Shown here: positions 1 to 5,238 of the stretch, piece by piece
How positions within the stretch are numbered: the first letter of the stretch is position 1
Layout of the letters: every line of letters begins with the position of its first letter
Assembly: GCA_011390085.1 (NCBI GenBank)
Contig: JAABTB010000191.1
Coordinates: 1-5,238 of the forward strand
DNA: 5,238 nt
Origin: Desulfobacula sp.
GTDB lineage: Bacteria > Desulfobacterota > Desulfobacteria > Desulfobacterales > Desulfobacteraceae
Direction: 5' to 3'
Notes under the pieces: generated by a model
What the model was told of the DNA's origin: nothing
Database searches by the model: none
Seen by the model: only the letters and a program-made list of their open reading frames with translations
Translations under genes and position numbers: made by a program

Positions 1-461
1 AGGAGGGAAAACGGGGTCCGGTATCCGGTAAAATCAAGGGACAAAGGGTGGTGGGCCGCACCCACCAGGTTGAGTCCGGCCTGGATCGTCTGAGCCGCGG
101 CCTCATAGTCGGGGCCGTTGAAAAACCGATTCCCTGTCCTGTCCCGCAGGACGGCCACGGCATGGTCCACGGCCCCGGGAACCCAGAAAAGGGTCTCGGC
201 CGCCTCCCAAAGCCGGACATACTGAAGCTGATCCCTGTGATCCAGAAAGGGCTTTTTGTCCAGGCTTTTCAGATCGACCTGGATTTTTCGGACCATTTTC
301 GTCATGGCGGTCCTGCGCAGCAGTCCGTCATAGGCTTCCACATTGGCATCAATGGGGATCACCTTTTCCCCGTGGGCCCTCAGCCATGCGGTCAGGGTCG
401 GGAGGGCAAGATAGGGCGCCGTCGGATCACAGGTGGGCGGGTAGATCAGGGCTATAGTCAT
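1..461 (-). CDS. B12-binding radical SAM-type protein, N-terminal part (runs off the left edge)
   Basis: I translated the minus strand from the ATG at 461-459: 153 uninterrupted codons reach the window edge, so the 3' part is missing. The start MTIALIYPPTCDPTAPYLAL, followed by LTAWLRAHG and VIPIDANVEAYD (residues 1-44), is the Rossmann-like opening of the B12-binding domain of cobalamin-dependent radical SAM proteins. In that family the usual pattern is a YPP motif, a small-residue helix, then a strand ending in D-x-N. The rest of the visible part is mostly helical and polar, with no membrane segment. The CxxxCxxC cluster motif would lie beyond the edge, so the radical SAM half is inferred from the family and not seen. 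Members catalyse varied methylations and rearrangements, and no substrate can be named. The neighbouring minus-strand gene ends 92 bp upstream behind a hairpin, and this gene has its own promoter. The 180-codon open frame on the opposite strand is its antisense shadow. Confidence 0.8.
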   Translation of the reverse strand, partial: MTIALIYPPTCDPTAPYLALPTLTAWLRAHGEKVIPIDANVEAYDGLLRRTAMTKMVRKIQVDLKSLDKKPFLDHRDQLQYVRLWEAAETLFWVPGAVDHAVAVLRDRTGNRFFNGPDYEAAAQTIQAGLNLVGAAHHPLSLDFTGYRTPFSL

Positions 462-467
462 GGGTGG

Positions 468-497
468 ACTATAGCCGGAGTACCGGGGAATTGTCAA
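468..497 (-). promoter_or_regulatory. Sigma70-like promoter for the B12-binding protein gene, apparently leaderless
   Basis: Read on the minus strand, TTGACA (497-492) is followed by an 18-bp spacer and TATAGT (473-468), a 6/6 and a 5/6 match to the -35 and -10 consensus. Only six bases, CCACCC, separate the -10 from the ATG, so the expected transcription start is the A of the start codon or a base beside it. No Shine-Dalgarno sequence precedes the ATG, which fits a leaderless mRNA. The promoter is a direct reading; the start site is inferred from normal spacing. Confidence 0.6.
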
Positions 498-506
498 GAA
501 ACTGGA

Positions 507-549
507 ATCCCGAAAGGGTCTTCCACTCAGGGTAAGCCCTTTCAGGGAT
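507..549 (-). terminator. Hairpin after the DUF3795 gene, probable terminator
   Basis: Plus-strand arms ATCCCGAAAGGG (507-518) and CCCTTTCAGGGAT (537-549) pair over 12 bp with one bulged base (A544) and an 18-base loop. On the minus strand the hairpin begins 4 bases after the DUF3795 stop codon, where a terminator should be. The following bases (TTCCAGTTTCTT) are only moderately T-rich, so it is not a textbook intrinsic terminator and could also act as an mRNA-stabilising stem. It lies just upstream of the -35 of the next gene and separates the two minus-strand units. Confidence 0.55.
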
Positions 550-553
550 GGTC

Positions 554-1009
554 TCAGATATATCTCGGGGATGTCCGGCTCTTTTCATAAAATTCTTCTA
601 TCCCGGTTTTTCTGATTTTTTCATTGAGTTTTAAAAAGGTTTTGTAAAGGCGTTCATCAAAATTGGTTTGGTTGCAGGGGAAATCTTTGCACTCATAGCA
701 GAAATCCACCTGTTTTTCCTGGTAGCATCGGCGCACTTTGCAGTCCTTGAAAAGTTTGCAGTTTTCGTTGCGGCAGCCTTGGCAGTTTTCAGAGGCCAGA
801 TAATCCAACATGTCTTTAAAATCCGCATATTTTTTAAATACCGGATTGTCGAGCAGGGTTTCAAACCGTTTGGCATAAGGTTCAAAATTCCCGAGTTTTT
901 CCTTGAGTTTCAAGCTGTATCTGCGGATATCCCCGTCCACGTGGGCAAAACAGGTTTCACAAGAGAGGCCGCAGGGTGAAATCGAGGCTTTGATGGTTTC
1001 ACTGGTCAT
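554..1009 (-). CDS. Cysteine-rich DUF3795 protein
   Basis: This is a complete 151-residue reading frame with ATG at 1009-1007 and TGA at 556-554. GGAG (minus strand, 1020-1017) sits 7 bases before the ATG and decides the start. The protein has 11 cysteines in three groups: C13, C17 and C20 in SPCGLSCETC; C76, C79, C84, C90 and C95 in CQGCRNENCKLFKDCKVRRC; and C104, C107 and C112 in VDFCYECKDFPC. This CGLxCxxC ... CxGC ... FCYEC..FPC pattern is characteristic of DUF3795 proteins, small cytoplasmic proteins of unknown function found mainly in anaerobes. Zinc or iron-sulfur binding is likely from the cysteine spacing but unproven. There is no signal peptide or membrane segment. The C-terminal third (residues 114-151) is charged and helical. 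By eye the gene looks more AT-rich than its neighbours. It is divergent from the GlxA-type regulator, which could control it; that is inference from position only. Confidence 0.85.
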   Translation of the reverse strand: MTSETIKASISPCGLSCETCFAHVDGDIRRYSLKLKEKLGNFEPYAKRFETLLDNPVFKKYADFKDMLDYLASENCQGCRNENCKLFKDCKVRRCYQEKQVDFCYECKDFPCNQTNFDERLYKTFLKLNEKIRKTGIEEFYEKSRTSPRYI

Positions 1010-1050
1010 TTGTATTCTCCTTTTTAAGGGTTTATTGAGTCATCCTGGGA

Positions 1051-1078
1051 TTGATCATAGGGCTTGTAATTTTATAAA
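1051..1078 (+). promoter_or_regulatory. Candidate promoter of the GlxA-type regulator gene
   Basis: TTGATC (1051-1056), a 16-bp spacer and TATAAA (1073-1078) give 4/6 and 5/6 matches to sigma70 hexamers. Transcription would begin near 1085, leaving a leader of about 58 bases. It faces the candidate minus-strand promoter at 1125-1097, so the two polymerases would run into each other's promoter. It is a weaker call than the promoters at 468-497 and 2670-2699. Confidence 0.35.
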
Positions 1079-1096
1079 AAAAGTGGCACGAACGAC

Positions 1097-1125
1097 ATTT
1101 TATGGGGTGATATCGGCATTGTCAT
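1097..1125 (-). promoter_or_regulatory. Candidate promoter of the DUF3795 gene
   Basis: On the minus strand ATGACA (1125-1120) and TAAAAT (1102-1097) are each 5/6 matches to the sigma70 hexamers with an ideal 17-bp spacer. Transcription would begin near 1090, giving a leader of about 80 bases before the DUF3795 ATG. A 10-bp palindrome overlaps the -35. The match is by eye and AT-rich DNA yields chance hits, so confidence is modest. Confidence 0.4.
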
Positions 1126-1132
1126 GTACATG
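1123..1132. promoter_or_regulatory. 10-bp perfect palindrome, possible operator
   Basis: CATGTACATG equals its own reverse complement. It overlaps the candidate -35 of the DUF3795 gene (1125-1120) and ends at the Shine-Dalgarno (GAGG, 1132-1135) of the regulator gene. A protein bound here could repress both directions. AraC-type proteins more often bind direct repeats, so the bound factor, if any, is unknown. Confidence 0.3.
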
Positions 1133-1142
1133 AGGTTGAAAA

Positions 1143-2126
1143 ATGAAAAAAGTAACGATTATCGGGTTTTATAATTCTATGGCCACCACCATTTTCGGCC
1201 CCATGGATATTTTCAACCAGGCCGGGCGGCTCTGGAACCGTGTCAACAATTCACCCGGAACTCCTTTCTTTGATGTGGTCCTGGCCTCCTGTGACGGAGA
1301 ACCCGTCAAATGCACCAACAATATCCGGGTTACACCCCATTGCGGCATAGAAGAGATCCGGTCCACCGATCTTATCATCCTTGCCTCAGCCACCTATATC
1401 CGGGAGATCCTGGAGAAAAATCCAGGCCTTATTCCCTGGATTCGACGCCAATATGATCAGGGCGCCCATGTGGCCAGCATCTGCACAGGCGCTTTTCTGC
1501 TGGCGGAAACAGGTCTGCTGAACGGTTTGTCCGCCACTCTTCACTGGGGGTTTGTGGACGAGTTCCGCAAACGGTATCCGGGGGTGAGGCTGGACCAGGA
1601 CCGGATGTTCATTGATCATGGCCGCCTCTATTGTTCGGCAGGTGTGAATGCCGGTATGGATTTATCCCTGTACCTGGTGGAAAAACTCTGTGGCCGCAAG
1701 GCTGCTCTTGAGAGCGCCAGGACCATGATCCTGGATCTCGGGCGGACCAGCCAGACCCCCTATGCCGGTTTTGTTTTTTCCAGGAACCATGGAGATCCCA
1801 TGGTGATGGAAGTCCAGAAAAATATGGAAGCGCATTATAAAGAAACCCTGGATTATGACCGTTTGGCCGGGGAATGCAGGATGAGCCGCCGTTCCCTGGA
1901 GCGCAGGTTCAGGCAGGCCACGGGTGTTACTCCCCTTGTATATCTTCAGCAGTTGAGGATTGAGAATGCTAAACGGTTGCTTGAAGAAGGGATACGAAAC
2001 GTCAACGAGATTGCCTGGGAGGTCGGTTATGAAGATGTCTCTTTTTTCAGGAAAGTTTTTGTCCGGCTGACCGGATTGCGGCCCAGGGAATATCAGCAGC
2101 GGTTTGCCGGGTATGGTCATGAATAA
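1143..2126 (+). CDS. GlxA/FtrA-family transcriptional regulator (DJ-1/PfpI-like domain plus AraC-type HTH)
   Basis: This is a complete 327-residue protein, a normal length for the family. The start is supported by GAGG (1132-1135) 7 bases before the ATG and by the conserved opening [20 protein letters not shown]. Residues 1 to about 185 form a class I glutamine amidotransferase/DJ-1-like domain. The nucleophile-elbow region [18 protein letters not shown] has C114 at the usual cysteine position, followed by ATLHW (131-135) and a second conserved segment, [16 protein letters not shown] (163-178). In this family the domain generally senses a ligand and is not known to act as an amidotransferase. 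The C-terminus carries two AraC-type helix-turn-helix units, at about 239-261 ([16 protein letters not shown]) and 287-321 ([20 protein letters not shown], then [12 protein letters not shown]). The protein is cytoplasmic and DNA-binding. The family includes regulators of amine, arginine and quaternary-ammonium catabolism, but no such genes are visible here and the effector is unknown. The only adjacent candidate target is the divergent DUF3795 gene. Confidence 0.92.
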   Translation: MKKVTIIGFYNSMATTIFGPMDIFNQAGRLWNRVNNSPGTPFFDVVLASCDGEPVKCTNNIRVTPHCGIEEIRSTDLIILASATYIREILEKNPGLIPWIRRQYDQGAHVASICTGAFLLAETGLLNGLSATLHWGFVDEFRKRYPGVRLDQDRMFIDHGRLYCSAGVNAGMDLSLYLVEKLCGRKAALESARTMILDLGRTSQTPYAGFVFSRNHGDPMVMEVQKNMEAHYKETLDYDRLAGECRMSRRSLERRFRQATGVTPLVYLQQLRIENAKRLLEEGIRNVNEIAWEVGYEDVSFFRKVFVRLTGLRPREYQQRFAGYGHE

Positions 2127-2149
2127 AACCCTTATGATGAAGGGTTTTA
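2124..2149 (+). terminator. Hairpin overlapping the regulator stop codon, probable terminator
   Basis: TAAAACCCTT (2124-2133) and AAGGGTTTTA (2140-2149) are perfect complements: a 10-bp stem with a 6-base loop, ATGATG. The first three stem bases are the TAA stop codon of the regulator gene. The 3' arm ends in TTTTA, but the next bases (TCCGG) interrupt the T-run, so termination may be partial. The reverse strand has the same stem. Confidence 0.55.
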
Positions 2150-2154
2150 TCCGG

Positions 2155-2170
2155 TTTATATTGACAAAAA
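2155..2170 (+). repeat. 16-bp direct repeat, copy 1 (-35 block)
   Basis: TTTATATTGACAAAAA recurs without a mismatch at 2664-2679, 509 bp downstream. Both copies lie in intergenic DNA and place TTGACA at the same position inside the block. Similarity fades on either side, so it is a shared promoter half and not a long duplication. Confidence 0.7.
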
Positions 2171-2187
2171 CAGAGAATCTGTCTAAT
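2155..2187 (+). promoter_or_regulatory. Candidate promoter of the J-domain gene
   Basis: TTGACA (2161-2166) is an exact -35 match within an AT-rich block. The best -10 is TCTAAT (2182-2187, 5/6) after a short 15-bp spacer, which weakens the call. The block TTTATATTGACAAAAA (2155-2170) is identical to that at the strong promoter of the GH17-GT2 gene. The leader would be about 45 bases. Confidence 0.4.
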
Positions 2188-2238
2188 GAATCCATCAGGG
2201 TTGATCAGAACCTGTGGTTTAACCGAGGGTTACAAAAA

Positions 2239-2577
2239 ATGGATTCAAAAGAGTATTACAGCCTGTTGAACATAGACAGGACCGCATCCCGGGAAGAGAT
2301 TAAAAAAGCCTACCGGAAACTGGCCATGGAATTTCATCCGGATGTTAATCTGGACGAGGATGCGGAAGAAAAATTCAAAGCCATTGGTGAGGCCTATTCC
2401 GTTCTATGTGACAGCGGGAAACGAAGAATTTATGACCGGGTCGGAAAAATGGGATTATCTGATCCCTATGCCGCCATGGTTCGGCCTGCGCAACCCTGCA
2501 TGGGGAAATACAGCGGCCTTGATGCTCTCTTCAGGAGAAACCGCAACTACAAAAGAGATATCGCGCCTGGGCAATGA
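2239..2577 (+). CDS. Small J-domain (DnaJ-like) co-chaperone
   Basis: This 112-residue protein has an N-terminal J domain at about residues 4-68. It opens with [20 protein letters not shown], the family helix II follows (AYRKLAMEF, 24-32), then the HPD loop (H33, P34, D35), helix III ([15 protein letters not shown], 42-56) and helix IV (KRRIYDRVG, 61-69). The intact HPD predicts stimulation of a DnaK/Hsp70 ATPase. The remaining 40 or so residues, ending in [16 protein letters not shown], are basic. They lack the Gly/Phe linker, zinc-finger repeats and substrate-binding domain of full DnaJ, and there is no membrane segment, so this is a class III-type J protein whose client is unknown. I chose the ATG at 2239 because GAGGG (2225-2229) lies 9 bases before it and the J domain begins at once. 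The frame stays open upstream to an ATG at 2104, but that would overlap the regulator gene and run through the hairpin. Confidence 0.88.
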   Translation: MDSKEYYSLLNIDRTASREEIKKAYRKLAMEFHPDVNLDEDAEEKFKAIGEAYSVLCDSGKRRIYDRVGKMGLSDPYAAMVRPAQPCMGKYSGLDALFRRNRNYKRDIAPGQ

Positions 2578-2663
2578 GCGGCTCCATCAGGGATCTGAGC
2601 CCCTATTCGCCGCAGACCTTAACCGGTGGTTCAAACATGCTGTCCTCAATTAGAATCCTTGTA
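2578..2663. other. Intergenic DNA between the J-domain and GH17-GT2 genes
   Basis: No gene or convincing terminator is seen. GCGGC (2578-2582) and GCCGC (2609-2613) could form a 5-bp stem around a weak inner GGG/CCC pairing, but no T-run follows. Read-through from the J-domain gene into the GH17-GT2 gene is therefore possible despite the strong promoter at 2670. Confidence 0.4.
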
Positions 2664-2679
2664 TTTATATTGACAAAAA
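2664..2679 (+). repeat. 16-bp direct repeat, copy 2 (-35 block)
   Basis: This is the second exact copy of TTTATATTGACAAAAA, forming the -35 part of the GH17-GT2 promoter. The first copy is at 2155-2170, upstream of the J-domain gene. Confidence 0.7.
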
Positions 2680-2699
2680 AACCATAATTGCACTATAAT
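2670..2699 (+). promoter_or_regulatory. Consensus sigma70 promoter of the GH17-GT2 gene
   Basis: TTGACA (2670-2675), an 18-bp spacer and TATAAT (2694-2699) match both sigma70 hexamers exactly. AT-rich DNA upstream (GTATTTATA) could serve as an UP element. Only 10 bases, CTTCCGCTTT, lie between the -10 and the ATG at 2710. Start sites at G2705 or A2710 would give a leader of 5 or 0 bases. There is no Shine-Dalgarno in that gap. Confidence 0.8.
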
Positions 2700-2709
2700 C
2701 TTCCGCTTT

Positions 2710-5238
2710 ATGAAATTATTTAATGTTTTTATCTGCATCGCCGTTGCAGTCATTTTTTTCAGTTTCTGGTATCTGTTGAACCGGCCGGAGATAGAACCCT
2801 CCTGGCCCAGCCGGATCCAGGGGTTTTCCTTTTCTCCCATGCAGGCCTGGAACAATCCCATGGAAAAGAATTTTCCGACTGAAGCGGAAATTGAAGGCGA
2901 TCTCAAGCTTCTATCCAACAAAACCAACGCCATCCGAACCTATTCCGTGGAAGCGGTCCAGGAAAAAATTCCCGCCCTGGCAAGTAAATACGGTCTTAAT
3001 GTTACCCTAGGGGCCTGGCTCAGCAAAGACCTTTCCGCCAATGAAGAGCAGATTCAGACCGTCATCCGGCTGGCCCGGGAAAATTACCGCAATGTCATCC
3101 GGGTTATTGTCGGAAACGAGGTCATCTACCGGAACGATTTGACCGTTAAAGAGCTGATGGACTATATTGATCAGGTGCAGGCGGCCGTGACGGTTCCGGT
3201 CAGTACGGCGGAACCTTGGCATATCTGGGTCAAGAATCCGGAGATGGCCGGGCATGTGGATTTTATCGCCACCCATATGCTTCCCTACTGGGAAGGGGTT
3301 GAGATGGAAAGGGCCGTGGATTACATTATTGAGCATGTTAACATTTTAAAGGCCACCTTTCCCGGGAAGTCTGTGGTGATTGCAGAAGTCGGCTGGCCCA
3401 GCAACGGGCGCACCCGCAATGAAGCAGTGGCATCCGTTGCCAATCAGGCCACCTTCCTGCGCCGGTTTATCACCAAGGCCGAAGAGCTGCATTATGTGTA
3501 TTATGTCATGGAAGCCTTTGACCAGCCCTGGAAAAGGGTGAATGAAGGCTCTGTCGGAGGCTACTGGGGGGTCTATGACCTGGCCCGGCAGCCCAAATTT
3601 CCCTTTACCTCTCCCATTGTCGGGGTGCCCCAGTGGCGGATGCTGGCCGGAATTTCCATTGTTATTGCCATTTTTACGTTTTCGCTTCTCCTGATCGACA
3701 GCATTTCCCTCCGGCCTTCGGGCCGCGGGTTCCTGGCATCCGTTGCTTTCCTGGCCGCCACCGGCGCAGTCTGGATTGTTTATAATTATTCGCAGCAGTA
3801 TCTGACGGTTTCCATAATCGTTGTGGGCTGCCTCATGCTTTTGGGAATCATCGGTGTGGTCATTGTCCTTTTGACCGAAGCCCACGAATGGGCCGAAGCC
3901 ATCTGGACAACGGCGATGAGGCGTCCCCTGACCCTTATGGAAGCTCCGGATGAGGTTCTGCCCATGGTATCGATCCATGTACCGGCTTACAATGAGCCTC
4001 CGGATATGATGATCGAAACCCTGAATGCCCTGGCAGTTCTGGATTATCCCTCCTATGAGGTCATTGTCATGGATAATAATACCCAGGATCCGGCGGTCTG
4101 GCAACCGGTGGAAGCCCACTGCAAGGCCCTGGGTCCCAAATTTCATTTTTTCCATGAAAATCCGCTCAAAGGATTCAAGGCCGGGGCTTTGAACTATTGC
4201 CTGAGAAAAACAGCGGCCCATGCCGAGGTCGTGGCCGTCATTGACAGCGATTACCAGGTAACCCAGGACTGGCTCAGGGACCTGGTGCCCCAGTTTTTAA
4301 AGCCCTCCGTGGCCGTTGTCCAGGCCCCCCAGGACTACCGGGACGAAGGGGAAAGCCTGTTTAAGGCCATGTGCTACGCCGAATACCGGGGGTTCTTTTA
4401 TATCGGTATGATCACCCGGAATGAACGGAATGCCATCATCCAGCACGGCACCATGACCATGGTGAGAAAATCGGTTCTGGAAGAGGTGGGGGGATGGGCG
4501 GAATGGTGTATTACTGAAGATGCGGAACTGGGGTTAAAGATATTTGAAAAAGGCTATGAAGCCCTTTACACATCAAAGAGCTATGGCCGAGGGGTCATGC
4601 CCGATATCTTCATGGATTTCAAAAAGCAGCGGTATCGGTGGGCCTATGGTGCGGTCCAGATCATGCGCCACCATGCCGACGCCCTTTTCCGAAAAAGCCG
4701 GAGCCGGTTGACCTATGGCCAGCGCTACCATTTTCTGGCGGGCTGGCTGCCCTGGATGGCGGACAGCATCAATCTCATTTTTGCCTTTGCGGCCCTGGCA
4801 TGGTCCATCGGCATGATCTGCCTTCCCCGGAAATTTGACCCGCCCATGGTCATTCTGTCGGCAGTTCCCCTGGCCTTTTTTGTGTTTAAGCTGGCCAAAA
4901 TGTTTTATCTTTATCGAAACCGGGTGAAAGCCACCCTGACCCAGACCCTGGCGTCGGCCCTGGCCGGGCTCTCCTTGTCCCATACCATTGCCAAGGCCAT
5001 CCTCTATGGGTTTATGACCCGGAACCTGCCCTTTTTCAGGACACCGAAAATGGTGGAGGGCAAGGTGTTCTGGTATGCCCTTCAGTCTGCCCGGGAAGAA
5101 GGATTGATGCTGCTGGCTTTTCTCCTGTCCGTTTACGGCATTATCCGGTCCCAGGGTTTTGAAACGGCAGATATCATCGTGTGGAATATGGTCCTCCTGG
5201 TCCAGGCCATTCCCTATCTTGCCGCCGTCATCATGTCC
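2710..5238 (+). CDS. GH17-GT2 fusion: membrane beta-glucan synthase/transglycosylase, NdvB-like (runs off the right edge)
   Basis: There are 843 uninterrupted codons; the 3' end lies outside the window. Residues 5-23 are an N-terminal membrane anchor. Residues 35-300 are a GH17 domain, expected in the periplasm, with the acid/base glutamate in VGNEVIYR (E137) and the nucleophile in IAEVGWPSNG (E226). GH17 enzymes cleave or transfer beta-1,3-glucan chains. Membrane segments follow at about 311-333, 341-358 and 367-388. Residues 418-650 are a GT2 domain carrying every processive-synthase motif: VPAYNEP (424-430), D455 in VMDNN, DSD (512-514), TED (602-604) and QRYRW (640-644). Further membrane segments lie near 675-705, 713-735, 745-768, 798-813 and 822-842. 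This order matches bacterial NdvB-type proteins and proteobacterial GH17 glucanosyltransferases, in which a glucan made from UDP-glucose is exported and remodelled. Product and linkage are inferred. No earlier in-frame start exists beyond the promoter, and the next Met is residue 44, inside the GH17 domain. The 291-codon minus-strand frame inside it is a shadow. Confidence 0.9.
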   Translation, partial: MKLFNVFICIAVAVIFFSFWYLLNRPEIEPSWPSRIQGFSFSPMQAWNNPMEKNFPTEAEIEGDLKLLSNKTNAIRTYSVEAVQEKIPALASKYGLNVTLGAWLSKDLSANEEQIQTVIRLARENYRNVIRVIVGNEVIYRNDLTVKELMDYIDQVQAAVTVPVSTAEPWHIWVKNPEMAGHVDFIATHMLPYWEGVEMERAVDYIIEHVNILKATFPGKSVVIAEVGWPSNGRTRNEAVASVANQATFLRRFITKAEELHYVYYVMEAFDQPWKRVNEGSVGGYWGVYDLARQPKFPFTSPIVGVPQWRMLAGISIVIAIFTFSLLLIDSISLRPSGRGFLASVAFLAATGAVWIVYNYSQQYLTVSIIVVGCLMLLGIIGVVIVLLTEAHEWAEAIWTTAMRRPLTLMEAPDEVLPMVSIHVPAYNEPPDMMIETLNALAVLDYPSYEVIVMDNNTQDPAVWQPVEAHCKALGPKFHFFHENPLKGFKAGALNYCLRKTAAHAEVVAVIDSDYQVTQDWLRDLVPQFLKPSVAVVQAPQDYRDEGESLFKAMCYAEYRGFFYIGMITRNERNAIIQHGTMTMVRKSVLEEVGGWAEWCITEDAELGLKIFEKGYEALYTSKSYGRGVMPDIFMDFKKQRYRWAYGAVQIMRHHADALFRKSRSRLTYGQRYHFLAGWLPWMADSINLIFAFAALAWSIGMICLPRKFDPPMVILSAVPLAFFVFKLAKMFYLYRNRVKATLTQTLASALAGLSLSHTIAKAILYGFMTRNLPFFRTPKMVEGKVFWYALQSAREEGLMLLAFLLSVYGIIRSQGFETADIIVWNMVLLVQAIPYLAAVIMS

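Noticed and set aside
48..590. Plus-strand open frame of 180 codons
   Set aside because: It is antisense to the B12-binding protein gene and to the DUF3795 gene end, runs through the hairpin at 507-549, and its product resembles no family I know.
1084..1099. TGGCAC as the -24 half of a sigma54 promoter
   Set aside because: The required GC of the -12 element is missing at the correct distance.
1169..2195. Three minus-strand open frames opposite the regulator gene
   Set aside because: All are antisense to a well-supported regulator, have no ribosome binding sites that stand out, and show no known motifs.
2104..2238. Upstream ATG that would lengthen the J-domain protein by 45 residues
   Set aside because: It overlaps the regulator gene, crosses the hairpin at 2124-2149 and the promoter block, and lacks a good ribosome binding site; the ATG at 2239 has GAGGG at the right distance.
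2578..2613. Hairpin after the J-domain gene as a terminator
   Set aside because: The outer stem is only 5 bp with a long loop, and no T-run follows.
2342..2653. Frameshifted continuation of the J-domain protein
   Set aside because: The +1 frame is a shadow without recognisable sequence, and the J-domain frame already gives a complete, plausible small protein.
3346..4221. Minus-strand open frame of 291 codons inside the GH17-GT2 gene
   Set aside because: Low-complexity Gly/His/Gln-rich translation with no domain; it is the shadow of a gene with complete GH17 and GT2 motifs on the other strand.

Overview
The window looks like chromosomal DNA from a Gram-negative bacterium. Gene style (a B12-binding radical SAM protein, a cysteine-rich DUF3795 protein, a GlxA-type regulator) and a codon preference for CTG, GCC, ATC and CGG recall sulfate-reducing Desulfobacterota such as Desulfobacteraceae. 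This is inference: no rRNA, tRNA or taxonomic marker gene is present. There is no sign of a phage, insertion sequence, CRISPR array or tRNA.

Layout, left to right. (1) 1-461, minus strand: the first 153 codons of a cobalamin-binding radical SAM-type protein, cut by the left edge. It has a good sigma70-like promoter placed so that the mRNA should begin at or next to the ATG. (2) 554-1009, minus strand: a complete 151-residue, 11-cysteine DUF3795 protein. A bulged 12-bp hairpin separates it from gene 1. (3) 1143-2126, plus strand: a complete GlxA/FtrA-type regulator (DJ-1/PfpI-like domain plus AraC-type HTH), divergent from gene 2 across 133 bp. Those 133 bp hold candidate facing promoters and a perfect 10-bp palindrome. 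A 10-bp hairpin overlaps the stop codon of this gene. (4) 2239-2577, plus strand: a 112-residue J-domain protein with an intact HPD motif. (5) 2710-5238, plus strand: a membrane protein cut by the right edge after 843 codons. It joins an N-terminal GH17 beta-1,3-glucan-active domain to a GT2 processive glycosyltransferase with C-terminal membrane segments, the NdvB-like architecture linked to periplasmic or extracellular beta-glucan. Its promoter has exact consensus hexamers (TTGACA, 18 bp, TATAAT) only 10 bp before the ATG, with no Shine-Dalgarno.

How the genes relate. Nothing here is clearly one operon: every gene has its own promoter candidate, and two gene ends carry hairpins. The strongest local link is a 16-bp identical block (TTTATATTGACAAAAA) in the upstream regions of the J-domain gene and the GH17-GT2 gene, which suggests duplicated or shared promoter DNA. 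The most notable points are the fused glucan synthase/transglycosylase and two start codons that appear leaderless or nearly so in a window where the other three genes have ordinary ribosome binding sites. I found no convincing evidence of a wholly new system.
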